IMG/VR virus record: IMGVR_UViG_3300027754_000085
Span: 1 to 64,000 of that record
Strand: one strand, 5' to 3'
Source: a virus
Length of the DNA: 64,000 nucleotides
This document shows positions 1-8,672 of the stretch, piece by piece (position 1 is the stretch's first letter; every line of letters starts with the position of its first letter). A model generated the notes under the pieces. The model ran no database searches, was not told the origin of the DNA, and was given only the letters and a program-made list of their open reading frames with translations. A program made the translations under genes and the position numbers.

Positions 1-54
1 CGTTCTCCCAAGCCTTTTCAGGAAAAGCATATTTATCTTAAGGAGATAATGTAA

Positions 55-2208
55 ATGGCCCGTAAGTTTTTAACCCCGATTGATTTAAACAAATTAGAAT
101 TACAAAATGCAAGAATACAAAACTTAGCGACCGCTCCAGCATCTCCCGTAGTTGGTCAAGTTTATTTTGACACAGTATTATTATATCTACGTACATGGAA
201 TGGCACTGCATGGATTAATGCAAGTCAAGGTTCTCAAGGAACTACTGGAGCACAAGGTACACAAGGTACCCTTGGTGCACAGGGAACTCTTGGAACACAA
301 GGTGCGGTAGGTAGTCAAGGTACTGTTGGTTCACAAGGAGCAGTTGGCTCACAAGGTACAGTAGGTTCCCAAGGAACTGCTGGTGCACAAGGTTTAAACG
401 GTTCTAATGGTGCTCAAGGTACACAAGGTACCTTAGGTGCACAAGGTGCTGTAGGTTCTCAAGGAACTCAGGGAACTCTAGGTTCACAAGGTACTCAAGG
501 AACTTTAGGTTCACAAGGTACACAAGGAACTTTAGGCGCACAAGGTACTCAAGGAACATTAGGTGCTCAAGGTCTTGACGGAACTCAAGGTACTCAAGGT
601 ACTGAAGGTTCATTTGGTGGTATTACAGTTGAATATACCTTCAGTACTAGCACAACTATGTCAGACCCAGGCGATAATTTTGCTCGTTTCAATAATGCTG
701 CATTAACCGCAGCGACCAGTCTTGCATTAGACATTAACCCTTCTGATGGTAACTACGATGTCTCTAACTTCTTACAAACTATTGATGATTCAACATCTAC
801 TATTAAGGGTCACGTAAAAGTATCTAAGAAAAATAATACTTCTGTTTTTGCTCTTTATACAATTGCTAGTGTTGCTGATCAAACAGGTTGGTTTACTGTT
901 GGCGTTGCTTATGTTTCTGGTAACGGAACCTTTAGCAATAACGATGAACTTCTATTTACATTTGCTCGTACTGGTGATGTCGGTGCTCAAGGAACCCAGG
1001 GAACAACTGGTTCTCAAGGCGTACAAGGAACATTAGGTTCACAAGGAACTCAAGGTACCCTTGGATCTCAAGGTACTGTTGGATCTCAAGGAACTCAAGG
1101 TACTGTTGGTTCTCAAGGTACAGTTGGCTCACAAGGAACTGTTGGTAGCCAAGGTACTCTTGGTGCACAAGGTGCAGTTGGTTCACAAGGAACTGTAGGT
1201 GCACAGGGAACTCAAGGTACTGATGGAACTCAAGGTGTACAAGGAAGTGTTGGTACTCAAGGAACCCAAGGTACTGTTGGATCTCAAGGCGTACAGGGAA
1301 CTGTAGGTTCACAGGGAACCCAAGGAACTCTTGGAGCACAGGGAACTGTTGGTAGCCAAGGTACACAAGGAACTCTAGGTACTCAAGGTTTACAAGGTAA
1401 AGAAGGTAACTTTGGCGGTGTAACTGTTGAATATGCATACAGTACAACCACCGCAATGTCAGACCCAGGTTCAACAAATATACGATTTAATAATGCATTT
1501 TTAGCATCTGCAACTCATCTTGTAATTGATGATGAAGATGTAAATGCAACAAACATCTCTTCATATTTAGCAACTATTGATGACTCTACATCAACAATTA
1601 AGGGTCACGTAAAAGTATCTAAGAAATCTAATGCGGCTGTATTTGCAATGTATGCAATCAACTCAATGGTTGATGACACAGGTTTCTTTAATTTAGATAT
1701 TACATACTTATCTGGTGCTGGTTCTTTATCAAATACCGATGCAGTTCTTGTAACTTTTGCTCGTACTGGTGACGTTGGAGCCCAAGGTACTCAAGGTACA
1801 CTCGGAGCCCAAGGCGTACAAGGTACAGTCGGATCTCAAGGAACCCAAGGAACTCTAGGAGCCCAAGGTACAACAGGCGCTCAAGGTACACAGGGCACAA
1901 CAGGTACTCAGGGAACTGTTGGATCTCAGGGAACTCAAGGCGTTCAAGGAACACTAGGAGCGCAGGGTACTCAAGGTACTCTCGGAGCCCAGGGCGTACA
2001 AGGTACAGTCGGTAGCCAAGGAACTCAAGGAACACTTGGAGCCCAAGGTACAACTGGCGCTCAAGGTACACAGGGTACAACTGGAACTCAAGGAACTTTA
2101 GGAACTCAAGGCGTTCAGGGCACTCTAGGTACACAGGGAGTCCAGGGTCTTATTGGACAAGTTTCTGCAGATCCTACAACTACGGTACTACTCTTTGGTG
2201 GAATGTAA
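55..2208 (+). CDS. Collagen-like tail fibre protein
   Basis: A 717-residue fibre protein. Residues 1-57 are a short N-terminal domain of the type that joins phage fibres to their carrier. Three long Gly-X-Y collagen-like stretches follow (about 58-187, 309-450 and 573-700), built almost wholly from [15 protein letters not shown] and similar words with practically no proline. They are separated by two paralogous globular domains (about 188-308 and 452-572), each ending FARTGD. An AAGGAG ribosome site at 40-45 fixes the ATG. Collagen-like repeats in phages form trimeric rods, so a receptor-binding or extension fibre is inferred. Its 3' end abuts a minus-strand glycosylation cassette without a visible terminator. 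Confidence 0.85.
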   Translation: MARKFLTPIDLNKLELQNARIQNLATAPASPVVGQVYFDTVLLYLRTWNGTAWINASQGSQGTTGAQGTQGTLGAQGTLGTQGAVGSQGTVGSQGAVGSQGTVGSQGTAGAQGLNGSNGAQGTQGTLGAQGAVGSQGTQGTLGSQGTQGTLGSQGTQGTLGAQGTQGTLGAQGLDGTQGTQGTEGSFGGITVEYTFSTSTTMSDPGDNFARFNNAALTAATSLALDINPSDGNYDVSNFLQTIDDSTSTIKGHVKVSKKNNTSVFALYTIASVADQTGWFTVGVAYVSGNGTFSNNDELLFTFARTGDVGAQGTQGTTGSQGVQGTLGSQGTQGTLGSQGTVGSQGTQGTVGSQGTVGSQGTVGSQGTLGAQGAVGSQGTVGAQGTQGTDGTQGVQGSVGTQGTQGTVGSQGVQGTVGSQGTQGTLGAQGTVGSQGTQGTLGTQGLQGKEGNFGGVTVEYAYSTTTAMSDPGSTNIRFNNAFLASATHLVIDDEDVNATNISSYLATIDDSTSTIKGHVKVSKKSNAAVFAMYAINSMVDDTGFFNLDITYLSGAGSLSNTDAVLVTFARTGDVGAQGTQGTLGAQGVQGTVGSQGTQGTLGAQGTTGAQGTQGTTGTQGTVGSQGTQGVQGTLGAQGTQGTLGAQGVQGTVGSQGTQGTLGAQGTTGAQGTQGTTGTQGTLGTQGVQGTLGTQGVQGLIGQVSADPTTTVLLFGGM
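1777..2097 (+). repeat. 180-nt tandem duplication inside the third collagen-like stretch
   Basis: Residues encoded by 1777-1917 and 1957-2097 are identical over 47 amino acids while the DNA differs at many synonymous positions. This is a duplication with a period of 180 nt inside a background of shorter 9 to 18 nt repeats. Such arrays expand and contract easily and would change fibre length. Confidence 0.8.
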
Positions 2209-2940
2209 CTAAATCAGTTCCGTACTACCACTATGTATCTGACTGTATTGCGCTGCCTCTTGTAAAAACTTTATTGGACGATACTTACCTGGCTTTAATG
2301 TGTAGGTAAAGAACTTCTTTTGGTTTTCTTCTTTCTTCATTCTGAAGTTAAAGATGTACCAATCTACTGGGCAGTTAATTCCTCTAGACTCTACATCTGC
2401 CACAGCCTTTTCTGCGCCCCTGCGACTCACCATGTACCCAGCACATGACCACTGTTGATAAGAGACACAAACATTTTCGCCACTAATTCCATGAAGATCT
2501 TCATTAAATGCAAAGAGAGAGTCATCAGGAACAAAGAAGGAGAAGAAGTCCCAATCAGTAGGAAGTTCTTGCACGTACATTTCCAGTACGCCCTTAAAGT
2601 TTTTACTAATAAGAATGTCATCTTCAAACAGAATAAGGGTGTCGTAGTCTGACTCTAGGAACCTCTTATAAGCCTTGTAGTTACTGGCCCAGACACCCAC
2701 AACACCAGCACTGGGTGGGAAGGTCTCTCCTGGCTGGCAGTAGTCTTCTACAGTATTAACTTTGAATTCAGGATACAGATTTATAAAGTTCTCTACCTTA
2801 TCAACAGTATTGAGATACATCGTAGGTGAGCCCAGTCTGGGCAAAAAAGAAGCGCCCTTAAGAATCCCATCATAAGATTCATTACGAAGTTTATTTCCAG
2901 TATCGGTATGAAATACCTCAAAGCAGGCGTTACTTAACAT
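2209..2940 (-). CDS. GT25-like (LPS/procollagen-type) glycosyltransferase
   Basis: A 243-residue glycosyltransferase candidate. The pattern GVVGVWASNYKAY (about 79-91), the acidic LILFEDD motif (102-108) and AGYMVSRRGAEKAV followed by PVDW (about 167-194) match the layout of family GT25, which includes bacterial LPS galactosyltransferases and the animal procollagen galactosyltransferases. The EDD would bind metal and nucleotide sugar. It is the last gene of a minus-strand cassette, overlaps the ATP-grasp gene upstream by about 10 nt, and ends next to a collagen-like fibre gene. The acceptor is unknown; virion fibre or host glycan are both possible. Confidence 0.72.
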   Translation of the reverse strand: MLSNACFEVFHTDTGNKLRNESYDGILKGASFLPRLGSPTMYLNTVDKVENFINLYPEFKVNTVEDYCQPGETFPPSAGVVGVWASNYKAYKRFLESDYDTLILFEDDILISKNFKGVLEMYVQELPTDWDFFSFFVPDDSLFAFNEDLHGISGENVCVSYQQWSCAGYMVSRRGAEKAVADVESRGINCPVDWYIFNFRMKKEENQKKFFTYTLKPGKYRPIKFLQEAAQYSQIHSGSTELI

Positions 2941-3772
2941 CTTTGCTCTCTCTTTGTAGGTAGGCGTTATTAAGTAAGGCAGTTATAGATTGTTTCAATT
3001 GTGGTCTGAAAATAGGTAGGAACATTGATCCACCAAATCTAGGGTTGCTTTCAAATATAACGGGTTTACCATCACGGAGTTTAAAGTTTACATTTGCTGG
3101 ACCACTGTAGTTAGCCAATTTAAACATCTTACGAAATATTTCAATGACTTCTGGTTCCATAGTTATAATCTTATTTGCAAAAGGTCCCATGTTCACTTTT
3201 CCTCCTTGAGGTACTGGACCTTCAAAGGTGACGTTCCAAAGAATTTCTCCATCTTTACACATAACCTGAGTGACGTACTCAACATCTCCCTCTACGTACT
3301 CCTGAACAAGGTAACGTTTATCTTTAAACCTGTGATTGTTAAGTGCCCACTCATACCGTTGTTGGTCCCAAATTAAGGCTATACCTACACCGCCGTAGAG
3401 GTCTAGCCTCTTCATAATAAAGGGGAACTCTGGTGTGTCTGATGTTATGTTTATAGTCTTTGGAAAATACTCTTCTAAACCATTATTACTTAGAAATTCA
3501 TAAAACAATTCTTTGTTATTGAATATGTTTATTGTCTCTGGTGAGGAGACAAGTGTAGAACAACCCTTTGGATGATTGAGGTTATCTTCTACCGATAACG
3601 GTATAAGTACAGTCTTGTTATAGTCTTTACATACTTCCTGTAGCGGGAAATCTAAAGTATCAACTTGTATAACTTTTTCAATTGATGAGAAAGTTTTCCA
3701 GAATTCAGAGTCTGATCCAAGGGCCTCACCCCATGATGACCATAATCCTTTTCCATAAACAACTACTAGCAC
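2930..3772 (-). CDS. ATP-grasp domain protein
   Basis: A 280-residue protein with an ATP-grasp fold. PFIMKRLDLYGGVG (about 117-130) supplies a phosphate-binding lysine and loop, LVQEYVEGDVEYV (155-167) gives the adenine-site acidic segment, and ANVNFKLRDGKPVIFESNPRFGGSM (about 226-250, interrupted by variable positions) is the metal-binding end. Family members join a carboxylate to an amine or thiol, as in carbamoyl-phosphate synthase and D-Ala-D-Ala ligase-like enzymes. The N-terminal 110 residues resemble the preATP-grasp region. Placed between a methyltransferase and a glycosyltransferase, it may amidate or conjugate an unusual sugar; that role is inferred. Confidence 0.75.
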   Translation of the reverse strand: MLVVVYGKGLWSSWGEALGSDSEFWKTFSSIEKVIQVDTLDFPLQEVCKDYNKTVLIPLSVEDNLNHPKGCSTLVSSPETINIFNNKELFYEFLSNNGLEEYFPKTINITSDTPEFPFIMKRLDLYGGVGIALIWDQQRYEWALNNHRFKDKRYLVQEYVEGDVEYVTQVMCKDGEILWNVTFEGPVPQGGKVNMGPFANKIITMEPEVIEIFRKMFKLANYSGPANVNFKLRDGKPVIFESNPRFGGSMFLPIFRPQLKQSITALLNNAYLQRESKDVK

Positions 3773-4302
3773 TTAGATATCCAGACCTGGTATCCCGTTT
3801 CTACAATACTAATCTCGCCTTCACACAGAGACAAGAATGCATCAATGCCCCTCTTTGGTTCTAGGAAGGGCTTACCACCCTCTCCCCATAAGTAATCATC
3901 AAATGCCATAACCCCACCTGGCTCTAGTACCTTGAAGGCGTTCAAGCCATCTAGTGCGGTCTGTAACGCTGTATGGCTGCCATCTATATAAACAAAGTTA
4001 TAAGTCTTCTTGTTTTGGTTAAAGAACTCATTACTAGTCATCTTGTGTTTTATAACTTTAGAGTTATTTGCAAACCGTGAATCGTAGTAACCTTCAACGG
4101 AGTTAAAGTCTAGGCTATTGTGCTGTTGCTCTTCACTGCCTTCCCACGTGTCCACGTCATCAATTGTCACAATGTCCCTATTGATCAGAAGCCACTCTGT
4201 GGCATCGCCCGTGTAAGTTCCAATCTGTAAAGCACGCAACGGAGTTGTGGGGCATTTGCGCTCAAAGAATGGCACAGTGTTTTGAAACCAATTAGGAAAC
4301 AT
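3766..4302 (-). CDS. Class I SAM-dependent methyltransferase (Methyltransf_24-like)
   Basis: The 178-residue product has the SAM-binding motif LQIGTYTGDATEWL (about 25-38), an acidic strand-2 end (VTIDDVD), and the strand-4/5 signature FVYIDGSH...LEPGGVMAFDDY. The IDGSH and GG...DD arrangement is typical of the Methyltransf_24/MmoD-like group that methylates sugars and small molecules in surface-polysaccharide loci. It overlaps the ATP-grasp gene by 7 nt and abuts the TPR gene (its ATG shares a base with the TPR stop), so the genes are translationally coupled. Confidence 0.75.
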   Translation of the reverse strand: MFPNWFQNTVPFFERKCPTTPLRALQIGTYTGDATEWLLINRDIVTIDDVDTWEGSEEQQHNSLDFNSVEGYYDSRFANNSKVIKHKMTSNEFFNQNKKTYNFVYIDGSHTALQTALDGLNAFKVLEPGGVMAFDDYLWGEGGKPFLEPKRGIDAFLSLCEGEISIVETGYQVWISKC

Positions 4303-4880
4303 TAGAACAACTTCAGGTTGTTAATACAACCACTCACATACTCTTCAGACATCTCTACATTGTCTAATAAATGATTGAACAATTCTTTGCTCTCCTCTTT
4401 GCGTCCTAGCCACCAGCCAACAACTGCCTTCTCAAACATCAAGACGTAGGGCCCATTATACTCAACGTACACTGGAAGAGATTGATTGTAATTTGCCATT
4501 GTATAAACAAGACCAATTTCTGCAAATGTGTACGCTTTCTGCCACTCCTTATTGCGTTCGTGAATCCTAGAGAGTAAGAAGTATGCCTCTGGTCTTCCTG
4601 GGATAAGAGCGACTGCCTGTAAAATGTTTTGATAAACGGCTGCATTTCTATCACCCTGATTACTGAAACAGAGGGACATCCTCAGTAAGGATGAATATGC
4701 AATAACAGGGTGAGTCTTATACCCACGATCTGCGGCTCGTAGATAGAAACCAGCAGCAGAAGCAAACTGACCTAAATCGTAATAAGCATTAGCAAGGGCA
4801 AAGTTCTTCTCAGGATTGAAAGAGTCAAAGGCAACATCTACCGCTAAGTCTTTAATTTGCATATGTCTTAGCCTCTTCAA
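4302..4880 (-). CDS. TPR-repeat protein
   Basis: A 192-residue helical protein with tetratricopeptide-like repeats (for example NFALANAYYDLGQFASAAGFYLRAAD and EAYFLLSRIHERNKEWQKAYTFAEIGL). TPRs mediate protein-protein contacts and are commonly fused to, or encoded beside, glycosyltransferases. The start is uncertain: the ATG at 4880 lies 29 nt inside the upstream gene and an in-frame ATG at 4862 (MQIKDL) overlaps less. No catalytic motif is visible. Confidence 0.65.
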   Translation of the reverse strand: MKRLRHMQIKDLAVDVAFDSFNPEKNFALANAYYDLGQFASAAGFYLRAADRGYKTHPVIAYSSLLRMSLCFSNQGDRNAAVYQNILQAVALIPGRPEAYFLLSRIHERNKEWQKAYTFAEIGLVYTMANYNQSLPVYVEYNGPYVLMFEKAVVGWWLGRKEESKELFNHLLDNVEMSEEYVSGCINNLKLF

Positions 4881-5856
4881 TCAATTCATTAACAACAGTA
4901 TTTGGGACCTCTAATACAAATGCGGAGTTATCTTGAACACCAAAACTCAATAGTAAGTTGTCGTTAATGAGGGCCGCTCCGACACAGAACTCAATAGGAG
5001 TATCCATAAATGAGAAGGCTTTACTTAGGCCGACAAAATTAAACTCTTTATCCCACACAATTAAACGATGTCTATACGTTGAGTCTTTTTGGTTTAAATA
5101 ATTTTTCCATAAGTTAACTTCATGGGTTACACACACGTAGTAATTACCCCAAGAGATTATGTGAGAGCCACCACGTTGATCAATAGGTGGAGTTGGCACC
5201 TTGTCATTAACAGTTACCTGTTTACATTCAGGCTCATTTGGATTTGCCCAAACAACTTCTGTAGGCATTGCCCACTTTACAAAGTGGTAAGGGTCATCTA
5301 GAACGGGCATCCAATTCTTTTCGCAATATGAAGTCGCCTCATTAATTGGCGCAGGAACTCGAACTCTCTGAACTTCTTTTACTGTCCAGTTCTCTTTATC
5401 AATTTCTATTTTGCTGTACTCCATACGACCTTGACCATTAGTAGTCGTATCACGACGTACACCAATCAAGTAGTAGTCACCATCCCACTGAACAACACGA
5501 GCATCTTCTAGACCAACAAACTCCCAAATAGGAGTGTGAAGATCTAGCATCTCCACCTTGGTGTAATTGATGATGTTGTAATTTTTGTCTAGGCGGCATA
5601 GAAAGTTGTTAGTTACAAGACGCTGATCCTTCTCTGGATGCAGGTAGGTGAGCGGCCCCCAAGGACTGAAGAAGCGCTTGTCATTTTCAGAGATGTATAG
5701 GGTGTAATTTACCTGTCTTAGATTGACCAGGATATCTCCGTCACTGTCTATATACACAGATGGGTTCATTAAGCCCAGACCATTACTGAGAGAGTTAGGT
5801 ATAATTAGGGGCGCTAATTTTCCGCCATGAGAAACCGATTTATGCACCAAATTCAT
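4852..5856 (-). CDS. Five-bladed beta-propeller glycosidase-like protein
   Basis: A 334-residue protein whose repeated strands and the segments VGLEDARVVQWDGDYYL, EKNWMPV and GGSHIISWGNYYVCVTHEV resemble the five-bladed propeller of GH43/GH130-type glycosidases and phosphorylases. Similar proteins are encoded with TPR glycosyltransferases in viruses and bacteria. It is the first gene of the minus-strand cassette, so transcription should begin in the 5857-5925 gap. Whether it cleaves, transfers or only binds a glycan cannot be read from the sequence. Confidence 0.6.
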   Translation of the reverse strand: MNLVHKSVSHGGKLAPLIIPNSLSNGLGLMNPSVYIDSDGDILVNLRQVNYTLYISENDKRFFSPWGPLTYLHPEKDQRLVTNNFLCRLDKNYNIINYTKVEMLDLHTPIWEFVGLEDARVVQWDGDYYLIGVRRDTTTNGQGRMEYSKIEIDKENWTVKEVQRVRVPAPINEATSYCEKNWMPVLDDPYHFVKWAMPTEVVWANPNEPECKQVTVNDKVPTPPIDQRGGSHIISWGNYYVCVTHEVNLWKNYLNQKDSTYRHRLIVWDKEFNFVGLSKAFSFMDTPIEFCVGAALINDNLLLSFGVQDNSAFVLEVPNTVVNELIEEAKTYAN

Positions 5857-5925
5857 GTGTAAACTTTAGCCCACATAGTCTTTCTGTACCAGTTAACCTA
5901 TGCTCATCCCCTTCGAAGGAGTTCC
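5857..5925. promoter_or_regulatory. Divergent intergenic region
   Basis: This 69-nt gap separates the minus-strand sugar cassette from the + strand fibre genes and must supply at least one promoter. I see a GAAGGAG ribosome site for the + strand gene at about 5914-5920 but no convincing -35/-10 pair on either strand. Confidence 0.4.
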
Positions 5926-6255
5926 ATGGCAACAGTTTATAAGGTATTGGGTCAAAACAACCCTGCCGCCACCACTAACACAACTCTTTATACAGTTCCA
6001 GCACTTACTTCGTCAGTTGTGTCAACTATTACAATTTGCAATCAGGCATCCTCTGCGGCTACATACCGCATTGCAGTTCGTCCTGCAGGTGCATCAATTG
6101 ATCCTAAGCACTACATTGTTTATGGCGCAACAGTTGCGGCCTCAGATTCAACCGCTTTAACTTTAGGTATCACCTTAGCAACAACAGATGTAATTACAAT
6201 TTATGCCTCAACTGCAACACTTTCATTTAATGCCTACGGGAGCGAGATCTCCTAA
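5926..6255 (+). CDS. Small virion-associated protein, paralogue of 6740-7057
   Basis: A 109-residue Thr/Ala-rich beta-strand protein. The pattern TTNTTLYTVPALTSSVV...ITICNQ is shared with the 105-residue protein at 6740-7057 (TTTTVLYTVPASTTTVV...IAVTNT). Proteins of this type are common near fibre genes of aquatic phages and are probably small decoration or fibre-tip proteins; no function is established here. GAAGGAG lies 6 nt before the ATG. Overlapping longer frames in this stretch look like shadows because this frame continues directly into the next gene. Confidence 0.65.
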   Translation: MATVYKVLGQNNPAATTNTTLYTVPALTSSVVSTITICNQASSAATYRIAVRPAGASIDPKHYIVYGATVAASDSTALTLGITLATTDVITIYASTATLSFNAYGSEIS

Positions 6256-6729
6256 ATGAGTATCTCAACAGCATCAGCCCAAGTAGCAACACTTAGCCGA
6301 TATCGCTATGTTGCTGTTGGCGCTGAAACTTCTGTATCAGGCGTAGATGCCAATGGTAACGTTCTTGGCTATACAGCAGGTATGGAGCAGGTTTACCTAA
6401 ACGGAGTGATGCTTGTTCGTACATCTGACTACACCGCAACTACAGGAACATCTATCACTGCTCTAACTGCTTTAGTGGCATCAGATGTGGTAGAGATTTT
6501 AACTTTTTCCCCATTCACAATCTCTAATGCAGTTGACCAGACTCTAGTAAACGCTAAGGGAGATTTAATTGTTGCTACAGCAGATAACACTGTAACTAAC
6601 GTAACAGTAGGAACTGGTTCTACAAGCGGTGGTGGACTTCCACAAGTATTGATCCCAGACTCAACACAGGGGTCAGGTGTTCGTTGGGGCGATGACTTAC
6701 ATATTCTAGACGTAATGCAAGCAATCTAA
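6256..6729 (+). CDS. Tail fibre-type structural protein
   Basis: A 157-residue protein that starts immediately after the previous stop. The segment MEQVYLNGVMLVRTSDYTAT followed by SDVVEILTF is a recurrent small beta domain of T7-like and marine phage fibres, and NAKGDLIVATADNTVT is a widespread fibre-linker motif. This supports an adhesin or fibre role. It has no transmembrane segment or enzyme motif. Confidence 0.65.
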   Translation: MSISTASAQVATLSRYRYVAVGAETSVSGVDANGNVLGYTAGMEQVYLNGVMLVRTSDYTATTGTSITALTALVASDVVEILTFSPFTISNAVDQTLVNAKGDLIVATADNTVTNVTVGTGSTSGGGLPQVLIPDSTQGSGVRWGDDLHILDVMQAI

Positions 6730-6739
6730 GGAGATATGA

Positions 6740-7057
6740 ATGGCTGTAACAAGTAAGAACCTCGCTAGAGCGGCGGCTTCGTTAACTACGACCACAGTTC
6801 TCTATACTGTGCCTGCATCTACGACCACAGTAGTGACTGGTATTGCGGTAACTAACACAACAGCAACTGCTGGTACCTTTACCTTGGCTTGTGGTCCATC
6901 TGGTTCACAGGTCGCACTCCACACAACAACAGCAATTGCTGCAAATACAACGGTCTATATTGATTGCAAATTAGTATTATCAGCAACTAACACCTTCACT
7001 GGTGGCGCCTCTGCAATCACAATTAACTTTAACATCAACGGAGTGGAGATAGCGTAA
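6740..7057 (+). CDS. Small virion-associated protein, paralogue of 5926-6255
   Basis: A 105-residue all-beta protein with the same LYTVPA(S/L)T and final NGVEI(A/S) pattern as the 109-residue neighbour, so the two arose by duplication. AAGGAGATATGA precedes the ATG. Its stop overlaps the ATG of the glycine-rich gene, suggesting coupled synthesis. Confidence 0.6.
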   Translation: MAVTSKNLARAAASLTTTTVLYTVPASTTTVVTGIAVTNTTATAGTFTLACGPSGSQVALHTTTAIAANTTVYIDCKLVLSATNTFTGGASAITINFNINGVEIA

Positions 7058-7899
7058 TGGGATTATCAGTATTTCCTGCCGCAGCGGCTGGCTTTGACCT
7101 TACAAAAGTAACACTTCAACAAACAATTACATCTGGTTCAACCGTAACTATTCCTTCTGGAATTAACTGGGTTTATGCTGTATGCATTGGCGGTGGCGGT
7201 GGAGGCAGCACACTTACGTTAAACGGTACTGGTACTGGTGGCGGCGCAGGTGGAGTAACTATTGGTTGGGCTAAAGTTACAACTTCAACTCCTTGCACTA
7301 TTGGTGCTGGCGGTGGTGCTTCTACTTATGGTGGTGATACTATTTTTGGCGGTCTTATTGCAGGAGGTGGTGGCTCTAATGGTGCTGGAAGAATAGGTAG
7401 TGGTGGTGGTGGTGGTAATACTGTAACAGGTAGTGCTAGTGGAGTTTCTTATTACGGTTCTCCTGCTGCGCTCGGTGGCACATCAAGTGGTGCTGGTGCT
7501 AACGGTTATGCAGGTGGTGGTGGTGCTGGTAATGCTACAACAGGAAATTCAGGCGCAGGTGGTATGGGAAATTCAGGTGGCGGTGGTGGGGGAACCGATA
7601 ATACTGGTGCTTCGGGCGCTGGTGGTTATGGAACTTTTGCAGGTGGCGGTGGAGGTTCAACTCGCTCTTCAGGAACTGCTGGTGCTGGCGGTGCTAGTTC
7701 AACTTTTGCTGGTGGCGCGGCTGGAAGCAGCAGTGCTGGAGGTGGTGGAGCAGGATTTTTAGCAGCAGGTGTGGCTGGCTCTGGTAATACCGCAGCAGGC
7801 AATGGCGGTTCAGGTGGCGGTGGCGGAGGCGGAGGCGGCGGTGGCAATCCAGCAACTAATGGAACTGGCGGCGGCGGTTGCATCCTTCTTTATTACTAA
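7057..7899 (+). CDS. Glycine-rich fibre-tip/adhesin protein
   Basis: A 280-residue protein. The N-terminal 45 residues contain a beta segment ending in WVYAVCIGGGGGG. The rest is dominated by Gly runs separated by short Ala/Ser/Thr/Asn blocks. The layout matches the Glycine_rich domain of phage adhesins; in phage S16 gp38 such runs pack as polyglycine II helices that present receptor-binding loops. The same architecture recurs at 8673-9509 and at the end of 12278-13810. The long proline-rich frame antisense to this gene is a composition artefact. Confidence 0.7.
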   Translation: MGLSVFPAAAAGFDLTKVTLQQTITSGSTVTIPSGINWVYAVCIGGGGGGSTLTLNGTGTGGGAGGVTIGWAKVTTSTPCTIGAGGGASTYGGDTIFGGLIAGGGGSNGAGRIGSGGGGGNTVTGSASGVSYYGSPAALGGTSSGAGANGYAGGGGAGNATTGNSGAGGMGNSGGGGGGTDNTGASGAGGYGTFAGGGGGSTRSSGTAGAGGASSTFAGGAAGSSSAGGGGAGFLAAGVAGSGNTAAGNGGSGGGGGGGGGGGNPATNGTGGGGCILLYY

Positions 7900-7915
7900 T
7901 TCTTAGGAGAATAAT

Positions 7916-8128
7916 ATGACAATTGAAACAAAAACAGTTATTAAGTATGAGTACAAATGTGATGTATGTTCACATGACTACGTTGAACAACGTGGCATTG
8001 GTGAAGATGCGTACTTCACTAAGTGCAATGTTTCTGGTTGTACTGGAGATTACGAATTAGTAACTCAAACAGAATCTACATACCAACAAGAAGTTCCAGA
8101 CCCTGTTGTAGAAGCACCAACAGAATAA
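7916..8128 (+). CDS. Small zinc-ribbon-like protein
   Basis: A 70-residue protein with CDVC at about 15-18 and CNVSGC at about 38-43, a four-cysteine arrangement able to hold one zinc ion. TTAGGAGAATAAT precedes the ATG. It lies among fibre genes, which is unusual for a zinc ribbon. It might be a small structural or assembly protein; the role is unknown. Confidence 0.55.
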   Translation: MTIETKTVIKYEYKCDVCSHDYVEQRGIGEDAYFTKCNVSGCTGDYELVTQTESTYQQEVPDPVVEAPTE

Positions 8129-8154
8129 ATTTTTTACCCCTTTAAGGAGATAAG

Positions 8155-8655
8155 ATGACAAGAGCACAGTCCCTAGCGGCTTCGTTAACTAGTGGTACCT
8201 TCACAGGAACTACTTTGACTAGCCCTACAATTACTACCCCAACTGAGACTGCCCCTGTCGTTATTTCCCCAGAAGAACGTACAACAATTGCAGCCACGGC
8301 TGCTACTGGAACAGTTAACTATGACGCAGATACTCAAGGCGTTTTGTATTACACCACATCTGCCTCTGCCAACTGGACTCTAAACGTCCGTGGTTCAGGA
8401 TCAACAACTTTGGCCTCAAAATTAGCAACCAATGACTCTGTAACAATCTCATTTCTAGTAACAACAGGTGCTACTGCTTACTATATGACAGCACTTACTA
8501 TTGACGGAAACGCTCAGACAGTTAAATACTCTGGTGGAACTGCACCTGCTGCAGGTAACGCATCAGCAGTAGATGCTTACTCATTTACAATCATTAAGAC
8601 AGCAGCAACCCCTACCTACACCGTCCTTGGTGCAGGTCCAGTAAAGTACGCATAG
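8155..8655 (+). CDS. Tail fibre-type structural protein
   Basis: A 166-residue Thr/Ala/Ser-rich beta protein preceded by TAAGGAGATAAG. The N-terminal TSGTFTGTTLTSPTITTPT resembles repetitive fibre linkers. The remainder (SPEERTTIAATAATGTVNYDADTQGVLYYT...) resembles a small beta-sandwich found in cyanophage and marine phage virions. No enzymatic motif is visible. Gene order supports a fibre or decoration role. Confidence 0.6.
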   Translation: MTRAQSLAASLTSGTFTGTTLTSPTITTPTETAPVVISPEERTTIAATAATGTVNYDADTQGVLYYTTSASANWTLNVRGSGSTTLASKLATNDSVTISFLVTTGATAYYMTALTIDGNAQTVKYSGGTAPAAGNASAVDAYSFTIIKTAATPTYTVLGAGPVKYA

Positions 8656-8672
8656 AAAAGGCGCCCAATAAA

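Noticed and set aside
404-613. Open frames antisense to the collagen-like fibre (also 956-1477 and 1700-2134)
   Set aside because: They are Leu/Tyr/Glu-rich shadows of the Gly-X-Y repeat; no ribosome site and no independent family.
240-1410. Regular short repeats that might suggest a CRISPR array
   Set aside because: Repeats are in-frame 9-18 nt collagen codons with no constant repeat and unique spacers; no cas genes nearby (the Cas4-like gene at 44329 is a phage exonuclease).
5900-6160. Frame overlapping the 5926-6255 gene
   Set aside because: Leu/Gln/His-rich shadow without a ribosome site; the other frame has GAAGGAG and a paralogue.
7626-7883. Proline-rich frame antisense to the glycine-rich gene
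   Set aside because: GGN codons read backwards as CCN give polyproline; a composition artefact.
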